Part shown: piece after piece, positions 45,820-57,311 of the stretch | Position numbering within the stretch: position 1 is the stretch's first letter | How the letters are laid out: each line of letters opens with the position of its first letter | NCBI GenBank assembly: GCA_963921935.1 | Contig: OY998176.1 | Span: forward strand, 170,868,445-170,932,444 | DNA: 64,000 nucleotides | Source of the DNA: Galeruca laticollis | Lineage: Eukaryota > Arthropoda > Insecta > Coleoptera > Chrysomelidae | Direction of reading: 5' to 3' | The notes under the pieces: generated by a model | The model's database searches: none | What the model saw: only the letters and a program-made list of their open reading frames with translations | What the model was told of the DNA's origin: nothing | Translations under genes and position numbers: made by a program

Positions 45820-46862
45820 GTTTATTGGTCAAACAAAATATAAATATACCCGAATGGCGTATTGATTCTGGTGCATCGGCACACATGTGTGGTGATGAAA
45901 CATTCTTTAAAAGTTTGAACAAATCAAGCAATGATCCTGTGAATTTGGCTGATGGTAGAAATTTACTAATAAAAGGAATCGGGGTCATGGAATTCAAAAC
46001 TGCTGTCAATAAATTCAAATTGAATGATGTGCAATTTGTACCTGGATTGAAACGTAACCTCTTATCAGTCAGTAAGCTTGCAAAGAATGACTGCAGTATC
46101 ATTTTTAAGGGCGAGAAGTGTGACATCAATAAAAATGGTAAAATATGAATAACGGTAAAGTCACAAAATGATGTTTATAGAATAACACCATCGAATCGGG
46201 CTTACAACGCATCAAGTTCGGGTGAATCGAAATGCATTCATGGATGGCATAAAGTTTTTGGTCATCGGAATTTAATTGATATAAGAAAAATGGCAGATTT
46301 ATCAGTCAACATGAAAATTTCAGAATGCAGTCACAGTGATATTTTTGAAACATGTTTACAATGCAAAATAACCAGAGATCCTGTTCCTCGTAATTCATTG
46401 ACCAGATCAAACGAAAAGTTGGATTTGGTACATACAGATGTATGTGGACCTATACAGTTGCCTACACCTAAAGGAAACAGATATATACGCACTTTAATTG
46501 ACGATTAAACGAGATATTCACATATTTATTTGATTAAAAAGAAATCAGATGTTCGTGATAAAATTATCGAGCTTGCTAAAATGTTAAAAACGCAGTACGG
46601 TAACGTACCAAAGGTTATCAGATCAGATAGAGGTGGTGAGTATTTGGATGGTAATTTACGTAAATATTTCAAATCAAAAGGAATTAAAACTTAGTTGTCG
46701 GTACCTAAAACACCTCAATAAAATGGACTGACTGAGCGCAAAAATCCTACTCTAATCGAAATGACACGTTGTATCTTGGCTAGTTTTGGTTTACACAAAC
46801 AGTTTTGGGGCGAGGCGGTGACAACGGCTAATCACATTATAAATCGTTCACCTACCAGAGGT
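45820..46862 (+). pseudogene. pol: copia protease and integrase, N-terminal part
   Basis: Protease motif WRIDSGASAHMCG (D-S-G). Then ADGRNLLIKGIG and VQFVPGLKRNLLSVSKL, the pre-integrase region with HGWHKVFGHRNL and CLQCKI zinc ligands. Integrase core follows: HTDVCGPIQ (first D), VIRSDRGGEYLDGN (second D) and NGLTERKNPTLIEM (E). Stops lie at about 46146, 46506, 46693 and 46720. Coding is cut at NRSPTRG (46862) by the LINE insertion. Confidence 0.85.
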
Positions 46863-48181
46863 CTAGTTCTCATCTCCAATACCGGCAAAGACCCCACAAA
46901 GCCTGAATTTTACCGGCCCATCTCATTAATCAGCGTCCTAGGTAAAGTCTTTGAACGATTGTTGAAAGAAAGAGTCTGGGACTTCTGTACTGAAAACAAC
47001 ATAATTTCGGCATTTCAATTTGGATTCAGGCCAGGCCACTCTTCTCGGAACGCCACCACCAACCTTCAAACCATCGTCAACCGTGCTTCAAATCAACGAC
47101 GCTGTTCCGCCGCTATTCTCATGGACGTTCAAAAATCATTCGATCAAGTCTGGCACACCAGACTAGTGAGAAAGCTACTGAGCATCCGATTGCCAAACCA
47201 AATCGTGAAACTTCTACATTCCTATCTCACCGACCGATCGATCAGAGTCAAAGTTGGTTACAGCATATCCGACTCTTTCACACCCCAGACTGGCGTTCCG
47301 CAGGGCTCAATACTCGCCCATTACTTTATATAATTTATACGTATGATACACCAATACCACCACACCCTCATGATAACATCCAACAATATGCGGATGACAC
47401 CGCACTAATCATTTCCGCCACCGATATTCGCTCTCTCAACATTCGATCCCAAACTCTGCTGACTCAATTTTCTAATTGGTGCAGGAGATGGCGGGTGACT
47501 CTCAACCCTCAAAAAACCCAAGCCATCGTATTCAAACACCCTGACACCTCGAGCGAACGACTTCTACCCACAAACTTCCGCCTGGTGCTCTGGGGAGATC
47601 GACTCGAAATCCGCAGGGAAGTCGTTTATTTGGGAGTGAGATTCACTCACAGTCTCAACTTGATGGCCGACCTCATGGACACTTTGAATAAAGTCCGATG
47701 TCGAGTTAATCTTCTCGAAGCGCTTGGCGGCAGCTTCGGACGCACTCACCCCACCACCTTACTCCATACGTATAAGACATATATCCGTCCCATAATCGAC
47801 TATAGAGCAAACGTCTATTGCACCCTTCCCGACCATATCGTTAAAAAAATCCGAACTTGTGAGCAGTCAATCCTTAGATACTACCAATACAAGGCACCTT
47901 ACTCACCCAGCAACACCGTCTATGTCAATACCGACATCGAGCCAATTCCTCTACGTCTCAATAATTCACAAGCCCGATATGTTAGTCGTACTATCGAATG
48001 GTGCAATGAAATCTCGACAAATACCCTACTTGCACCGTGGATCGCCAACAGACGGCCCCTCGGTAGAAAACCCAAGGGGAAGCACCCATTTCCTCCTCTA
48101 CGCTTGCTAGCCACGGCTTACGACGACCTCCCCGACGAATACATTAACTATCTAGATAAATCCCCAATTTCAATTCGATAA
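46863..48181 (+). pseudogene. Jockey-like LINE reverse transcriptase, partial
   Basis: Starts inside RT at SNTGKDPTKPEFYRPISLIS and includes GFRPGHSSRNATTNLQ, AAILMDVQKSFDQVWH and TGVPQGSIL. One frameshift near 47320 separates this from LLYIIYTYDTPIPP and the catalytic QYADDTALII (47387-47398). Then WRVTLNPQKTQAIVF, VVYLGVRFTH and a Jockey-type tail to a stop at 48181. The endonuclease and first RT motifs are lost by 5' truncation, the normal fate of LINE copies. Base usage is far more C-rich than the host element. Confidence 0.85.
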
Positions 48182-49193
48182 TTCAAAAAAAATCTCACAA
48201 TAAATCTCACATCATTTCTCAGATCATTAACCAACTCTCTGCACTGAAAAGGCACTATTTCTAACATAATCGCTCTTTACCCAAAAATTATCATTTCCAC
48301 AACTTCAATGATTTGTTCAACACTTTGGACAAACCATGTACTTTCCAGCCGTCCCCACACCACCCACGTCGGTGTTACAGGTTTTTCTGCGATTTTCCTG
48401 CAAACTCTGTGAATTTATTCACTACCCAAATGGGCCGACCACCGTCGACAGGGTATAAATGCAGCCGCAGCTGTACCCGCCTATATTTAAGATAATTATT
48501 ATACGCCGACCACCGCAAACGTTTCAAAACCACCAAAGGCACGTCACCGCAACTTACATCCAATTTCAACAAACCACCCAATTCGATACACTTTTGGAAA
48601 ATGTCTCCTATACACTTTTTTCACTAAAATCTCAAAAACCAATAAAATCACAACTCTTCATTATTTCATAATATCTCCCTCTAAAAATTTCGGAGACATT
48701 TAAAATTCATTAAATAACACCCATTTTCATCAAATAATTTCTGACACTTAGCCAGCCCAACGCATATATATGTATCGGCAGCGATACATGGTTCGTCTTC
48801 TACAATAACGCTTCCATCCTAGACACTTTTTGTCACATCACTTCCGCGCACTTTTGAGCTTCGCCGCTTCCAAACATCAACTCCCGACACACCCCAACAT
48901 AAAACAACCCTCCAGTTACTTTCTAGCTAAAAGCCCAACCAAATACTCTCAATTCTATACACTTTTTAAAAAATCTTTCCTAGTCACTTTTCAAAAAAAA
49001 AGATTCTAGACACTTTTTCAACCCCCAATTCAATTTCTCAGTCAATGCGCACTTAACCATCCAACACACACCTAACCCAGCGCTGAAGAGGAAACATATC
49101 CTACACCAGGGCACCAACAAGAAAAACAATAATTTCAACCAAAATCAATTCCAATCCAACAAAATTCATTACGAATTTCTCTCTTTTTTTTAA
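48182..49193 (+). other. 3' untranslated region of the Jockey-like LINE
   Basis: About 1 kb without coding potential, rich in C and T with few G. CACTTTTTCA-type motifs recur (CTATACACTTTTT, CTAGACACTTTTTC, CTAGTCACTTTTC), suggesting a short repeated box. Confidence 0.55.
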
Positions 49194-49696
49194 GTGTAGA
49201 ATTAGCTCCATATGAATACTGGCCCGGCAAGAAACTAGATATAAGTTATTTTCATATTTTTGGAACTCCAGCGTATGTTCACATTTCAAAAGATCAACAT
49301 AAAAAGTTGGACGTTGTGTCTGAAAAATTAATTTTCGTTGGATATGAACTGGGAACGAAAGGATTTCGACTTTTAAACACTGATACTCATCGAATTAAAA
49401 TAAGTCGTTATGATAAGTTTATTGAAGATAAAATTGTCAAACAACCTGATATTGAATTGGCAGTTGAGGATAATCGAATCGATGGATTTCAACCAATGAC
49501 GTTACAACATGAAGTTGAACTATCTGAACCGGCTTCAGAAGTGGAAAATTAACTAGATATCACCGAACTCAGACGTTCTGAACGATAAAATAAAGGTATT
49601 CCACCAAAACGTTTAATAATGGAAATAAAAAAAGTTGAAAAAATGGTGGATGTTGATCCAGTCACATACGATGAGGCTATTGGTGGACCAAACGCT
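49194..49696 (+). pseudogene. pol: copia integrase C-terminal part and RT start
   Basis: Resumes copia coding: VELAPYEYWPGKKLDISYFH, IFGTPAYVHI, KLIFVGYELGTKGFRLLN, then a stop near 49550 and VDPVTYDEAIGGPNA at the solo-LTR junction. Confidence 0.85.
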
Positions 49697-51179
49697 TGTA
49701 GCGCGAAAATTCGCCGAGCTGTCGGGGATTTAATATTGGCAAGCCTGTCGACGGAGAGAGTTCAGATAGCGCTGACTGTGCGAAGTTAAAATTTAGTCCT
49801 CCATTTGCCGTCAACGTGTAAACACACATTTCTAATGTAAAAATTTTTGCATGTGCTCTGGGAGCCGTAACGTATTTTATGATAAAACCTGACAATTCTT
49901 ACGCAGGGGAATAAAATACGGCTTAAGTCAACATTTGGCAGCTCTGACCCGGTAATATACTGGTCTAGGAACGGCCGATGACCAAAGATACCAGTAGAAT
50001 TGGTGGAATTGGTTAACATATGGTAAATTTCCGTAGACGGCGTTAGTTAGTAGGATTCATTATCAAGGGGGTTTTTTCATGTGGATTTTAAATTCGCTGA
50101 TTGAAGCTTGATGAGTCAGTGAGACCAGTTCCAGGAGAGCTGGAGTATTCTGGAGCGACCTCAGTTGCTGTTCTGGGTCCGGAAGGAGGATAAGTGAACA
50201 GTCTTCCTTTTAATTACTCTTCTTAAATTTGTACATTCACCTTTATTCGTCACATTTCATAATTTTTTTATGTAAAGTTTTTATTTCTCTCTTCTGCGGC
50301 AATAGTATGAATTTACTTTCTCTTGTATTTAAAATTGTAATCATTTGCTTCATAGTTTAAAATATTGGGCTGTTGGGTCTGAACGCTAGGATACTACGAT
50401 ACGTACCTGGGTACTGCGTTATTTAGTTAAGTTTTCAAACTCTGACGATTTTATGTATATAATTTTGCGCCGTACATAATTTCGATTTATATTTTCTTTT
50501 AGCAACGCTAAGCTCGTTTGCTATTCAAATTTTATGCTTATGCATCTATTCATATTTATATTCATATTTGTATAAATTGCGGAAGTGTGAACTCGTGTAA
50601 CTGTACATTGTTAATTTTTAGTATATTATCATAGTGTTTTGAGAAATTATACATGAACCATTTAGTCGTTTCTCTGTAATTGTAGAATTGAGACATCGGT
50701 AGAGTTTGGGGCCCTCAGCTCTTCTGCACCCTGAGTTTGAAGCCTTCAGCTTTGCTCAGAGTTTATAGAACCTGCTTGTCAGTTAATTATTTAAGCTGCG
50801 ACTTCGTTGTAACTGATAATTTAGTTTGCGATTTAAGATTTATGTAGATTCCGGCCTTCAGCCTAACTACGTTCTGAGTCTACAGCCTTCAGCTGAGTTC
50901 AGACATTATTTGGGACTTTGTTGTTGTAAACTTGTAATAAATATTTTGAGAAGAGACCTATGGTCCAAAGTGGTTAATTAAATCTTCAATCAGGGGATAC
51001 TTGCTGACTTTTATTTTCTTATGATAATTTACCTATCAGTTTAACCTTTGGAGTGTGTAGTGAGTGTTGTTAACCCACTGAGGAGTTGTGGGCTAACTTA
51101 AGAAGTCTTGGGTGCTTGCCAAAACTTCTCTGGCGCCCTTTTTGGAAACTTAAAGAGTTAGTAGCGTTTTCTCGTTATA
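49697..51179 (+). repeat. solo LTR, 1,483 bp, inserted in copia pol
   Basis: CGCT lies on both sides (49693-49696, 51180-51183). Removing the segment and one CGCT joins GGPNA to ADKWKSAMDAEIE in frame. The ends TGTAGCGCGAAAATTCGC and its counterpart TATAACGAGAAAACGC form a short imperfect inverted repeat. Inside are four CTTCAGC-type repeats (50720-50900), AATAAA at about 50938 and no coding region. A solo LTR of an absent family, presumably gypsy-like, is the best reading. Confidence 0.8.
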
Positions 51180-52643
51180 CGCTGATAAATGGAAGTCAGC
51201 AATGGATGCAGAAATTGAATCTCTTCGAAATTTTGGAACTTGGGAAATGACCAAATTACCTCCAAATTCAAGTGCTATTGGATGTAAATGGGTGTACAAG
51301 ATAAAAACTGATCAAAATGGGAAGATCGTAAAGTTCAAGGTTCGTTTAGTGGCACAGGGTTTGTCACAAAATGATGGTCGTAATTATGATGAAGTTTTTG
51401 CACCTGCGGCAAATCCTACTACACTCAAAATTCTTCTTGCGGTGGTAGGTGAAGAAAAATGAAGGTTCAGCATTTCGACATCGAAACTGCATATTTAAAT
51501 GGTGATCTGTCACATGAAGTTTACATGAAGCAACCGAAAGGATATACTTCTTCTGATAAGGATCAGGTATGTAAGATCACAAAGAATTTATATAGTCTTA
51601 ATCAGGATGCTCCTGAATGGAACAAGAAATTCGATGCAGTTATAAAGAAAAACGAATATGCTCAAAGTAAAAATGATCCATGGTTATACACAAAGAAGAC
51701 GGATGGTCAAACAATATACATATGTAATCACGTAGATGATATTGTTATTGCTGCGACAACCAAAGAATTAATAAATTATTTTAAATCACAGATGAATGCC
51801 GAATTCACTACTAAGAATCTCGGAGAACTTAAATTCCATCTAGGTATTCAATTTGATAGAGATCAAAACGTTATATTTAGCCTAAATCAAGAAAAATATA
51901 TAATGAACAAACTACAGGAATTTAATTTGAAAGATGCTAAGGATTTAACAACTCCAATAAATGTTGGCTACTTAAGTCAAACAATGAATCAGAAACCTTT
52001 CGAATCACAAGAGATTTATCGAAGTGCAATTGGATCTTTGATTTATCTGTCAATCAGTACTAGACCTTATATTGCAATTGCAACGTCGATATTGGCAAGA
52101 CATGTAAGCAGTCCAAGATTGTGTGATTGGACTGAAGTAAAGCGAATCTTCAGATATTCAAAGGCAACAAATTCATTGAAATTACGACTTGTTTATCATG
52201 AAAACGAAGGAAAATTTCAATATTACGTATATGCAGACTGGGCTGGAGATCATGAAGATCAAAAATCAAATACCGGATATTGCTTTATTTACAATGGAGC
52301 ATTAATTGGATGGACAAGTCGAAAACAAACGTCAGTCGCTTTACCATCAACTGAAGCTGAAATAATTGCATTCGCAGAGGCTTCACGGAAACTCATTTGG
52401 ATTGAACGAATTTTAAATGATTTTGATCAAAAATTGGATGCAACAATTAAAATATTCGAAGACAATCAAGGTTGTATAAAGCTACTGAGTAGACCGTTAT
52501 GTCATCAAATAATAAGGCATATTGATATCAAATATAAGTTCGAAACGCATTTCAGCTGTTCAACTTGTATAATGATCGCTGATATGTTAACAAAACCGCT
52601 AGCTGGTGAAAGTTGGCAAAACATGCCAGGGCAATTAGATTGA
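51180..52643 (+). pseudogene. pol: copia reverse transcriptase and RNase H
   Basis: RT opens with WKSAMDAEIESLRNFGTWEM and GCKWVYKIKTDQNGKI, then shifts frame once in an A-run at about 51458. The main frame has HFDIETAYLNGDL, the catalytic HVDDIVIAAT, NLGELKFHLGIQ, then RNase H with YADWAGDHEDQKSNTGYCF, SRKQTSVALPSTEAEI and DNQGCIKL, ending ADMLTKPL. RT and RNase H catalytic residues are present, but the frameshift and upstream stops disable the gene. Confidence 0.9.
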
Positions 52644-52666
52644 TGTAATTAAATTCAACTATAGGC

Positions 52667-52676
52667 TGAGAAGGGG
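52667..52676 (+). promoter_or_regulatory. copia polypurine tract
   Basis: GAGAAGGGG directly before TGTT of the 3' LTR. Confidence 0.75.
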
Positions 52677-52893
52677 TGTTAGTTATTGCAACATCTAGTT
52701 AAATTCACTACAATTAACTTTATGTCATTTGAATTTATAATACATTATGTGAACAGTACCTTATTTTCAATTTTAACATTTAATGAGTGAATGACATATT
52801 CATTGTGTTATAAAACTAAGAAAAAATCGCTGTGTTTCATTTCTCATTGCAATTCACATTTTAGTAATTCCAAATCATCTGCTTTATTTAACA
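52677..52893 (+). repeat. copia 3' LTR, 217 bp
   Basis: TGTTAGTTATTGCAACATC to TTTATTTAACA; differs from the 5' LTR at scattered bases and small indels. Confidence 0.9.
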
Positions 52894-53560
52894 TTATAAT
52901 CGTAAACCAATACAAGAGACAAACCGACAAAGTCAATAAAATGCGATTTTTGTGATTAGGCGTCCAGATTTAGCTCATCAAAGGATCTTTCTTGTCAATA
53001 TATTAAACAGGAGAAAGAGGGTAAATAGGCTAAGTCCATGCAGTACAAGAAAAAATCGGCTAAGTCACGTCTACCTCTTTGTATCGCGATACGACACTCT
53101 GCATCGGAAGTAGAGCTCCAGCCTGTACGAACAACAGTGTTTAATGAGTTTTTGTAGCCAATAAGTTTCAAATAACAGTCACATCGACTTTACTGCCGAT
53201 AGCCGAAAACCCAAAAAAAGAGATCGAAACATGGAAGGTTGACAGAAGTTAGTATGAAGTTTCATTTACAAACGCATGAAATCAGCCAAGTGACAAAGCA
53301 AAACACAATAAAACATTTTAATAGCCTTCAGACTGTTAGCAAGCAAAATTCCTATCTGAGCGGATTTGTAAGTATTGTCCATGTTGCACAAAAAAGGCCT
53401 CGTAAATCCTAAGAAGAAGCATCTCCGAGGGATTGCACAGTTGCGTACAAAGAAAGATACACTATGGATAATATTCTCACAGAGTAAACAAAACAATTTG
53501 CCGTCAATAATTCATAGCTCTGCATTGAATTACGAAAAATAAGGTTGAATATCTTGTAAA
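52894..53560. other. mostly unassigned; possible decayed N-terminal part of orphan family
   Basis: HKKGLVNPKKKHLRGIAQL-like coding on the plus strand could be the degraded start of the orphan family copy that follows, but no firm match can be made by eye. Confidence 0.3.
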
Positions 53561-54243
53561 TTCTTTAGAATGCACTGGTGGGACTCCCAAAGATCTTCAA
53601 GGGTGCCATACTAATGGGTCTAAGAAATTGACGCAGGAATTAACTGAACTAGTTAAAAATCACATTGCGTCATTCAAAGGACGAACTAGTAACTACCGTT
53701 TGATCGATTCGAAGAGAACTCATACTCTTGCATTGTTAACACATTTATTTGAATATACTTTGTTTCAAAATATGTGATAATGATTCACCCTAGAATTAGC
53801 CAGAAACAGAAATTTAGCACAACTCAGTGTAATAGTGCGGGGAAAATCAAGCAAGTCCTGGTCGTATTATCATATTTTGCAAGAATAATAGCGAGGAGAC
53901 TTTTTACGTATGAGCACACAAGTATAAAACATTTTGGCAGCTCACTTACACTAATAGTTCATCAATATATCATCATGTGTCTCCCAAAAGTGAATATAAT
54001 CTTAAAAATGACTCCAAATCAAAAGTATCAAAAAGTGACTTGACCGGTTTTTCCCTGTGCCGTTCAATTCCTGAAGCTTTAGATTATGTTAAGGGCAGCA
54101 ATTGTTATTATGGCAAACATCTGCCTACTTTAATATTTGTAAGAACCAGATTAGACTGGCTGCAGGATTGCAATTTGAGGCATTTTACTTTTATTACATC
54201 ACAACTAAAAGAGAACTTAGATGAAAATTTCATAAGTTTTTGA
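53561..54243 (+). pseudogene. orphan multicopy protein family, degraded copy
   Basis: TGGTPKDLQGCHTNGSKKLT and ELVKNHIASFKGRTSNYR match the TPKD-RG-H-N...V-HI-SF--R-SHY pattern of the protein at 57.6-59.1 kb. After stops near 53778 coding is scrambled; frames to 54243 (SPKSEYNLKNDSKSK, ILKMTPNQKY) may be its C-terminal half. This family is widespread and multicopy in arthropods and cnidarians by my recollection; function unknown. Confidence 0.5.
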
Positions 54244-54600
54244 AACCCATGAACGCTACAAACTATAAAAATATGTTCGTACAATACAACACAAGTTTGT
54301 TCTCATAAGGATCTGTAATGAGATTGTTTTCTTCAGCAGGTTTTATACATTGCCCAACAAGAGGCTGTGGGTCTGATACTATATTTAAAAATATAGTGTT
54401 CATGAAAGGAAATTTCTTCTTTTACTGATTATTACGCTGGGCTGTATTAGTTCTATTCAATTTTTATCACCAAGCACCTGACTGTGTTATGTAATTTGTA
54501 TTCCAAATAAAAATAGTTGCATTTTCTATTTTATGTTTCAAAACTAAAATAAGTACTATGAAGGCCAAATATATAGTCGTTATAAATCAAATCAGGGGAG
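54244..54600. other. unassigned sequence
   Basis: Nothing recognisable. Confidence 0.4.
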
Positions 54601-54826
54601 TAGATGTCAAAAATGATCAATGACATAATGGGAGAGCGAAGCGTCTCAAATAGCCTCTCCTACTCAAACGTCAACCTCATCTGCATGTGGTGCACCCAGA
54701 CGAAGCTTTGACGACCGAGAGACGGCGGTATAACCGTTCTAACGAGGTTAAGGAAATGAACCCTCTAGATCCTATATCAACCCGCACAAGCCAGCTTGGT
54801 CGAGAACGGCCAAAATTACCCGTAAA

Positions 54827-55728
54827 ATGAGAATTAAAACAAAAACAAGGCCCTCAGTCTCCGGCAGTCCTTTGAAACCAGACTATGATAACAGTTTCGG
54901 AGGTAGTGGGACAGAGGGTGCTCAGAATCCCCGGAGTCGACCAGGCTACCACCATAAACGACAACGGCAAAGAATGTGGTATATTGCAGCATATAACAAG
55001 AGAACACTGAGGAAGGACGAAAAACTTCAGATTGAAATGTAGCATATAAAGTGGGATATATAACGGTTGCGTTGGATTTATGGTAAAAAAGAAGCACAAA
55101 AAGCATAAGTGATAGAGTTATATAACTTACCTACAAAGTGAACGAAGAAATTCGATTGAAGATCATTTAGGTATAAGCACTTACAAGTGCCCACACAGAC
55201 GAAGAAATGGAATGGTTCTACGACGACATCAACTATACCATACTTATGGGAGACCTAAACGCCAAAATAGCCATAAACAAGATGTTTCGGAAAAAAATAG
55301 AGAGTAACTTACAAACTGGCATGCAAGATGGAACCAATATTGAACAGCTTAACGGAACGTTAGTGGAGGTACTGAGGAAGGCGCAAAAGAAATGTGAAGA
55401 TAGACAGTCAAGGAAAAATCAAAAAATCACTGAATACACAAAAAACTTAAAACAAAAAAGAAGGAGAAAAAATGAACACACAACGAACACAGCAGACCTA
55501 GGAAATTTGAACAAAAACATTTCAAGTGCTATAAGGAAGGACATACAGAACAATAAAGAAATAACTGATACCGTAGAACAAAACAAAAGTCTGAAAGTTC
55601 TAAAACGGAAATTGATGACAGGAACGAGGAATATTTACAAGTTGAAAAATAAGCAAGAACACATCATATACGAACAACAAGATATTCTGAAAACAATCGA
55701 AGAATATTATAGAACATTACATAGATAA
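54827..55728 (+). pseudogene. LINE endonuclease and linker, partial
   Basis: MWYIAAYNKRTLRKDEKL fits the start of an APE-type endonuclease (WNVRTL in relatives), and YTILMGDLNAKIA its GD-N-K catalytic-end motif. Most of the domain between is deleted. A Lys-rich linker before RT follows (55300-55728). Confidence 0.65.
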
Positions 55729-55799
55729 GATGAGTCTTTTCAAGAGGTAGAAATTCCAGTAATACAGAATCAAGGATCAGAGGAACTTCCAGATATAAC

Positions 55800-56850
55800 A
55801 GAAGAGGAAATTACATGAAGAACAACAAAACCCCTGGAGAAGATGGCATCGAAACTAAAATGATAAAACTGGGAGGTAAACGCGTAATAAAAGCCCTTCA
55901 AAATCTTTATAATGCATGGTTATTTGAAGGAAGTGCACCGGAAAAATGGAATAATGCCGTTGTGAAAATCCTGCATTAAAAGGGAGACATAACAGAAATC
56001 GGAAACTACAGACCTATCAGCCTGTTATCTCATTTGTATAAGCTCTTTATGAGACTCAATACTAATAGATTGGGACCAAAGCTAGATTTTCACCAACCAC
56101 CAGAGCAAGCCGGATTCAGAAGTGGCTTTGGAACTAATGACCACCTGCAAGTAATAAAATCCTTGATAGAGAAAGTTATAGAATACAACAAATCATACAC
56201 TGATATTTGTAGACTTTGAGAAAGCATTTTACTCAGTCCAGCATAGCTCCATGTTAAGAGCGCTTACAGAGTGCGGTACTGATCATAGGTACACAACACT
56301 TCTTCAGAATATATATATAACAATGCAATAGCTGCAGCCAGAATGTACTATGGCGACAGCAACAAATCCCCCCTGAAGAAGGGTATCAAACAAGTAGATA
56401 CCATCTCTCCTAAACTATTTACTGCTTTGTTGCAGAGTGTCTTGAAAAACAACAATTGGGGAAATATTGGAGTCAACCTCAATGAGGGTATCTAAACAAC
56501 TTGATGTTTTGCAGGTAACATAGTTCCTATTGCAGACAGAGTATATCATGCATGTCAACTTCTTCAAGACCTTCAAAGTTCGTGTGCATAAGTTGGCCTT
56601 AAAATTCATTTCTCCAAAACACAATACATGACCAACCTTGTACTGGCCAAAAACATCCCAACGTATGGCACGAAACTCGAACAATTACATTCCTACAAAT
56701 ATTTAGGTCACGAGATTAAATTGGAAAGAGACAACCAGACCATAGAACTAAACGGGAGAATAGGATTGACATGGGCAGCTTACGGAAAACTGAGGGATGT
56801 CTTTAAAATCAGATATTCCCATGTGCTTAAAGAGGAAGGTCTTTATTGAC
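55800..56850 (+). pseudogene. LINE reverse transcriptase, N-terminal and core part
   Basis: NKTPGEDGIETKMIKLGG, WNNAVVKILH, GNYRPISLLSHLYKLF, PEQAGFRSGFGTNDHL and VDFEKAFYSVQHSS are RT motifs in order. The catalytic FADD box reads FAGNIVPIAD (about 56508), so both aspartates are gone. Many stops and frame changes. Breaks off after MCLKRKVF. Confidence 0.8.
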
Positions 56851-56854
56851 ATTT

Positions 56855-56990
56855 ACTGTCTCGACCCTTACTTTGTGGAATCTACTCTTATTACTGCTTT
56901 AAATGAAACTAACTATTTATAGATAATTCCACAATATATTGATGATGATATTTAGTATCGAAACAATTGAGGGGTTCTTAGCGAAAACCT
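56855..56990. repeat. PLE-terminus-like fragment
   Basis: ACTGTCTCGACCCTTACTTT and ATTCCACAATATATTGATG match the region at 26066-26160; the adjoining TAGTATCGAAACAATTG is in the opposite orientation to its counterpart there. Confidence 0.5.
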
Positions 56991-57311
56991 CACAAGTCCA
57001 AATTTGATAAAAATGAAAATATAGCGCCATCTAATAGTGAAACCTCGTATCCATGCAACTGAATAATGGTTGAAGGCAAGAACGTCATACATACCAAGTT
57101 TTATCAGCTTATAAAACCAAAGCTTCTACAAAAACGACACTAGTCCATGAGTTGTCTGGCAAGAACGACAATAGTCCACCAAACTAATTACGTTTATGTA
57201 CGTAAAATAACATATTTTCATAATATAACAGGTTATTGTAACCTTAAAATCTGACATAAGATGTCGTAGGTGTCGTAGTGAATCGTCTCAGAATTAAAAT
57301 AAGTGAATACA

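Larger units (their letters stand above)
46863..49193 (+). mobile_element. 5'-truncated Jockey-like LINE inserted in copia
   Basis: Copia coding stops at NRSPTRG and resumes at VELAPYEYW in the expected order, so everything between is inserted. The insert holds the C-terminal RT part of a LINE and about 1 kb of C-rich, G-poor 3' sequence ending in a T-rich run and TAA. At most a 2-bp (GT) duplication is visible. Confidence 0.8.
44770..52893 (+). mobile_element. Ty1/copia retrotransposon with two nested insertions
   Basis: LTRs at 44770-44987 and 52677-52893 enclose gag, protease, integrase, RT and RNase H in copia order. A LINE fragment (46863-49193) and a solo LTR (49697-51179) interrupt it; without them the element is about 4.3 kb. 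Flanks are TTGTA on the left and TTATA on the right, a 5-bp target duplication with one difference. Confidence 0.9.

Noticed and set aside
51120..51150. GGCGCCC near the end of the 49.7-51.2 kb insert as a primer site of a longer element
   Set aside because: The CGCT duplication and restored copia frame place the whole segment as one insertion, with no internal coding after the motif.
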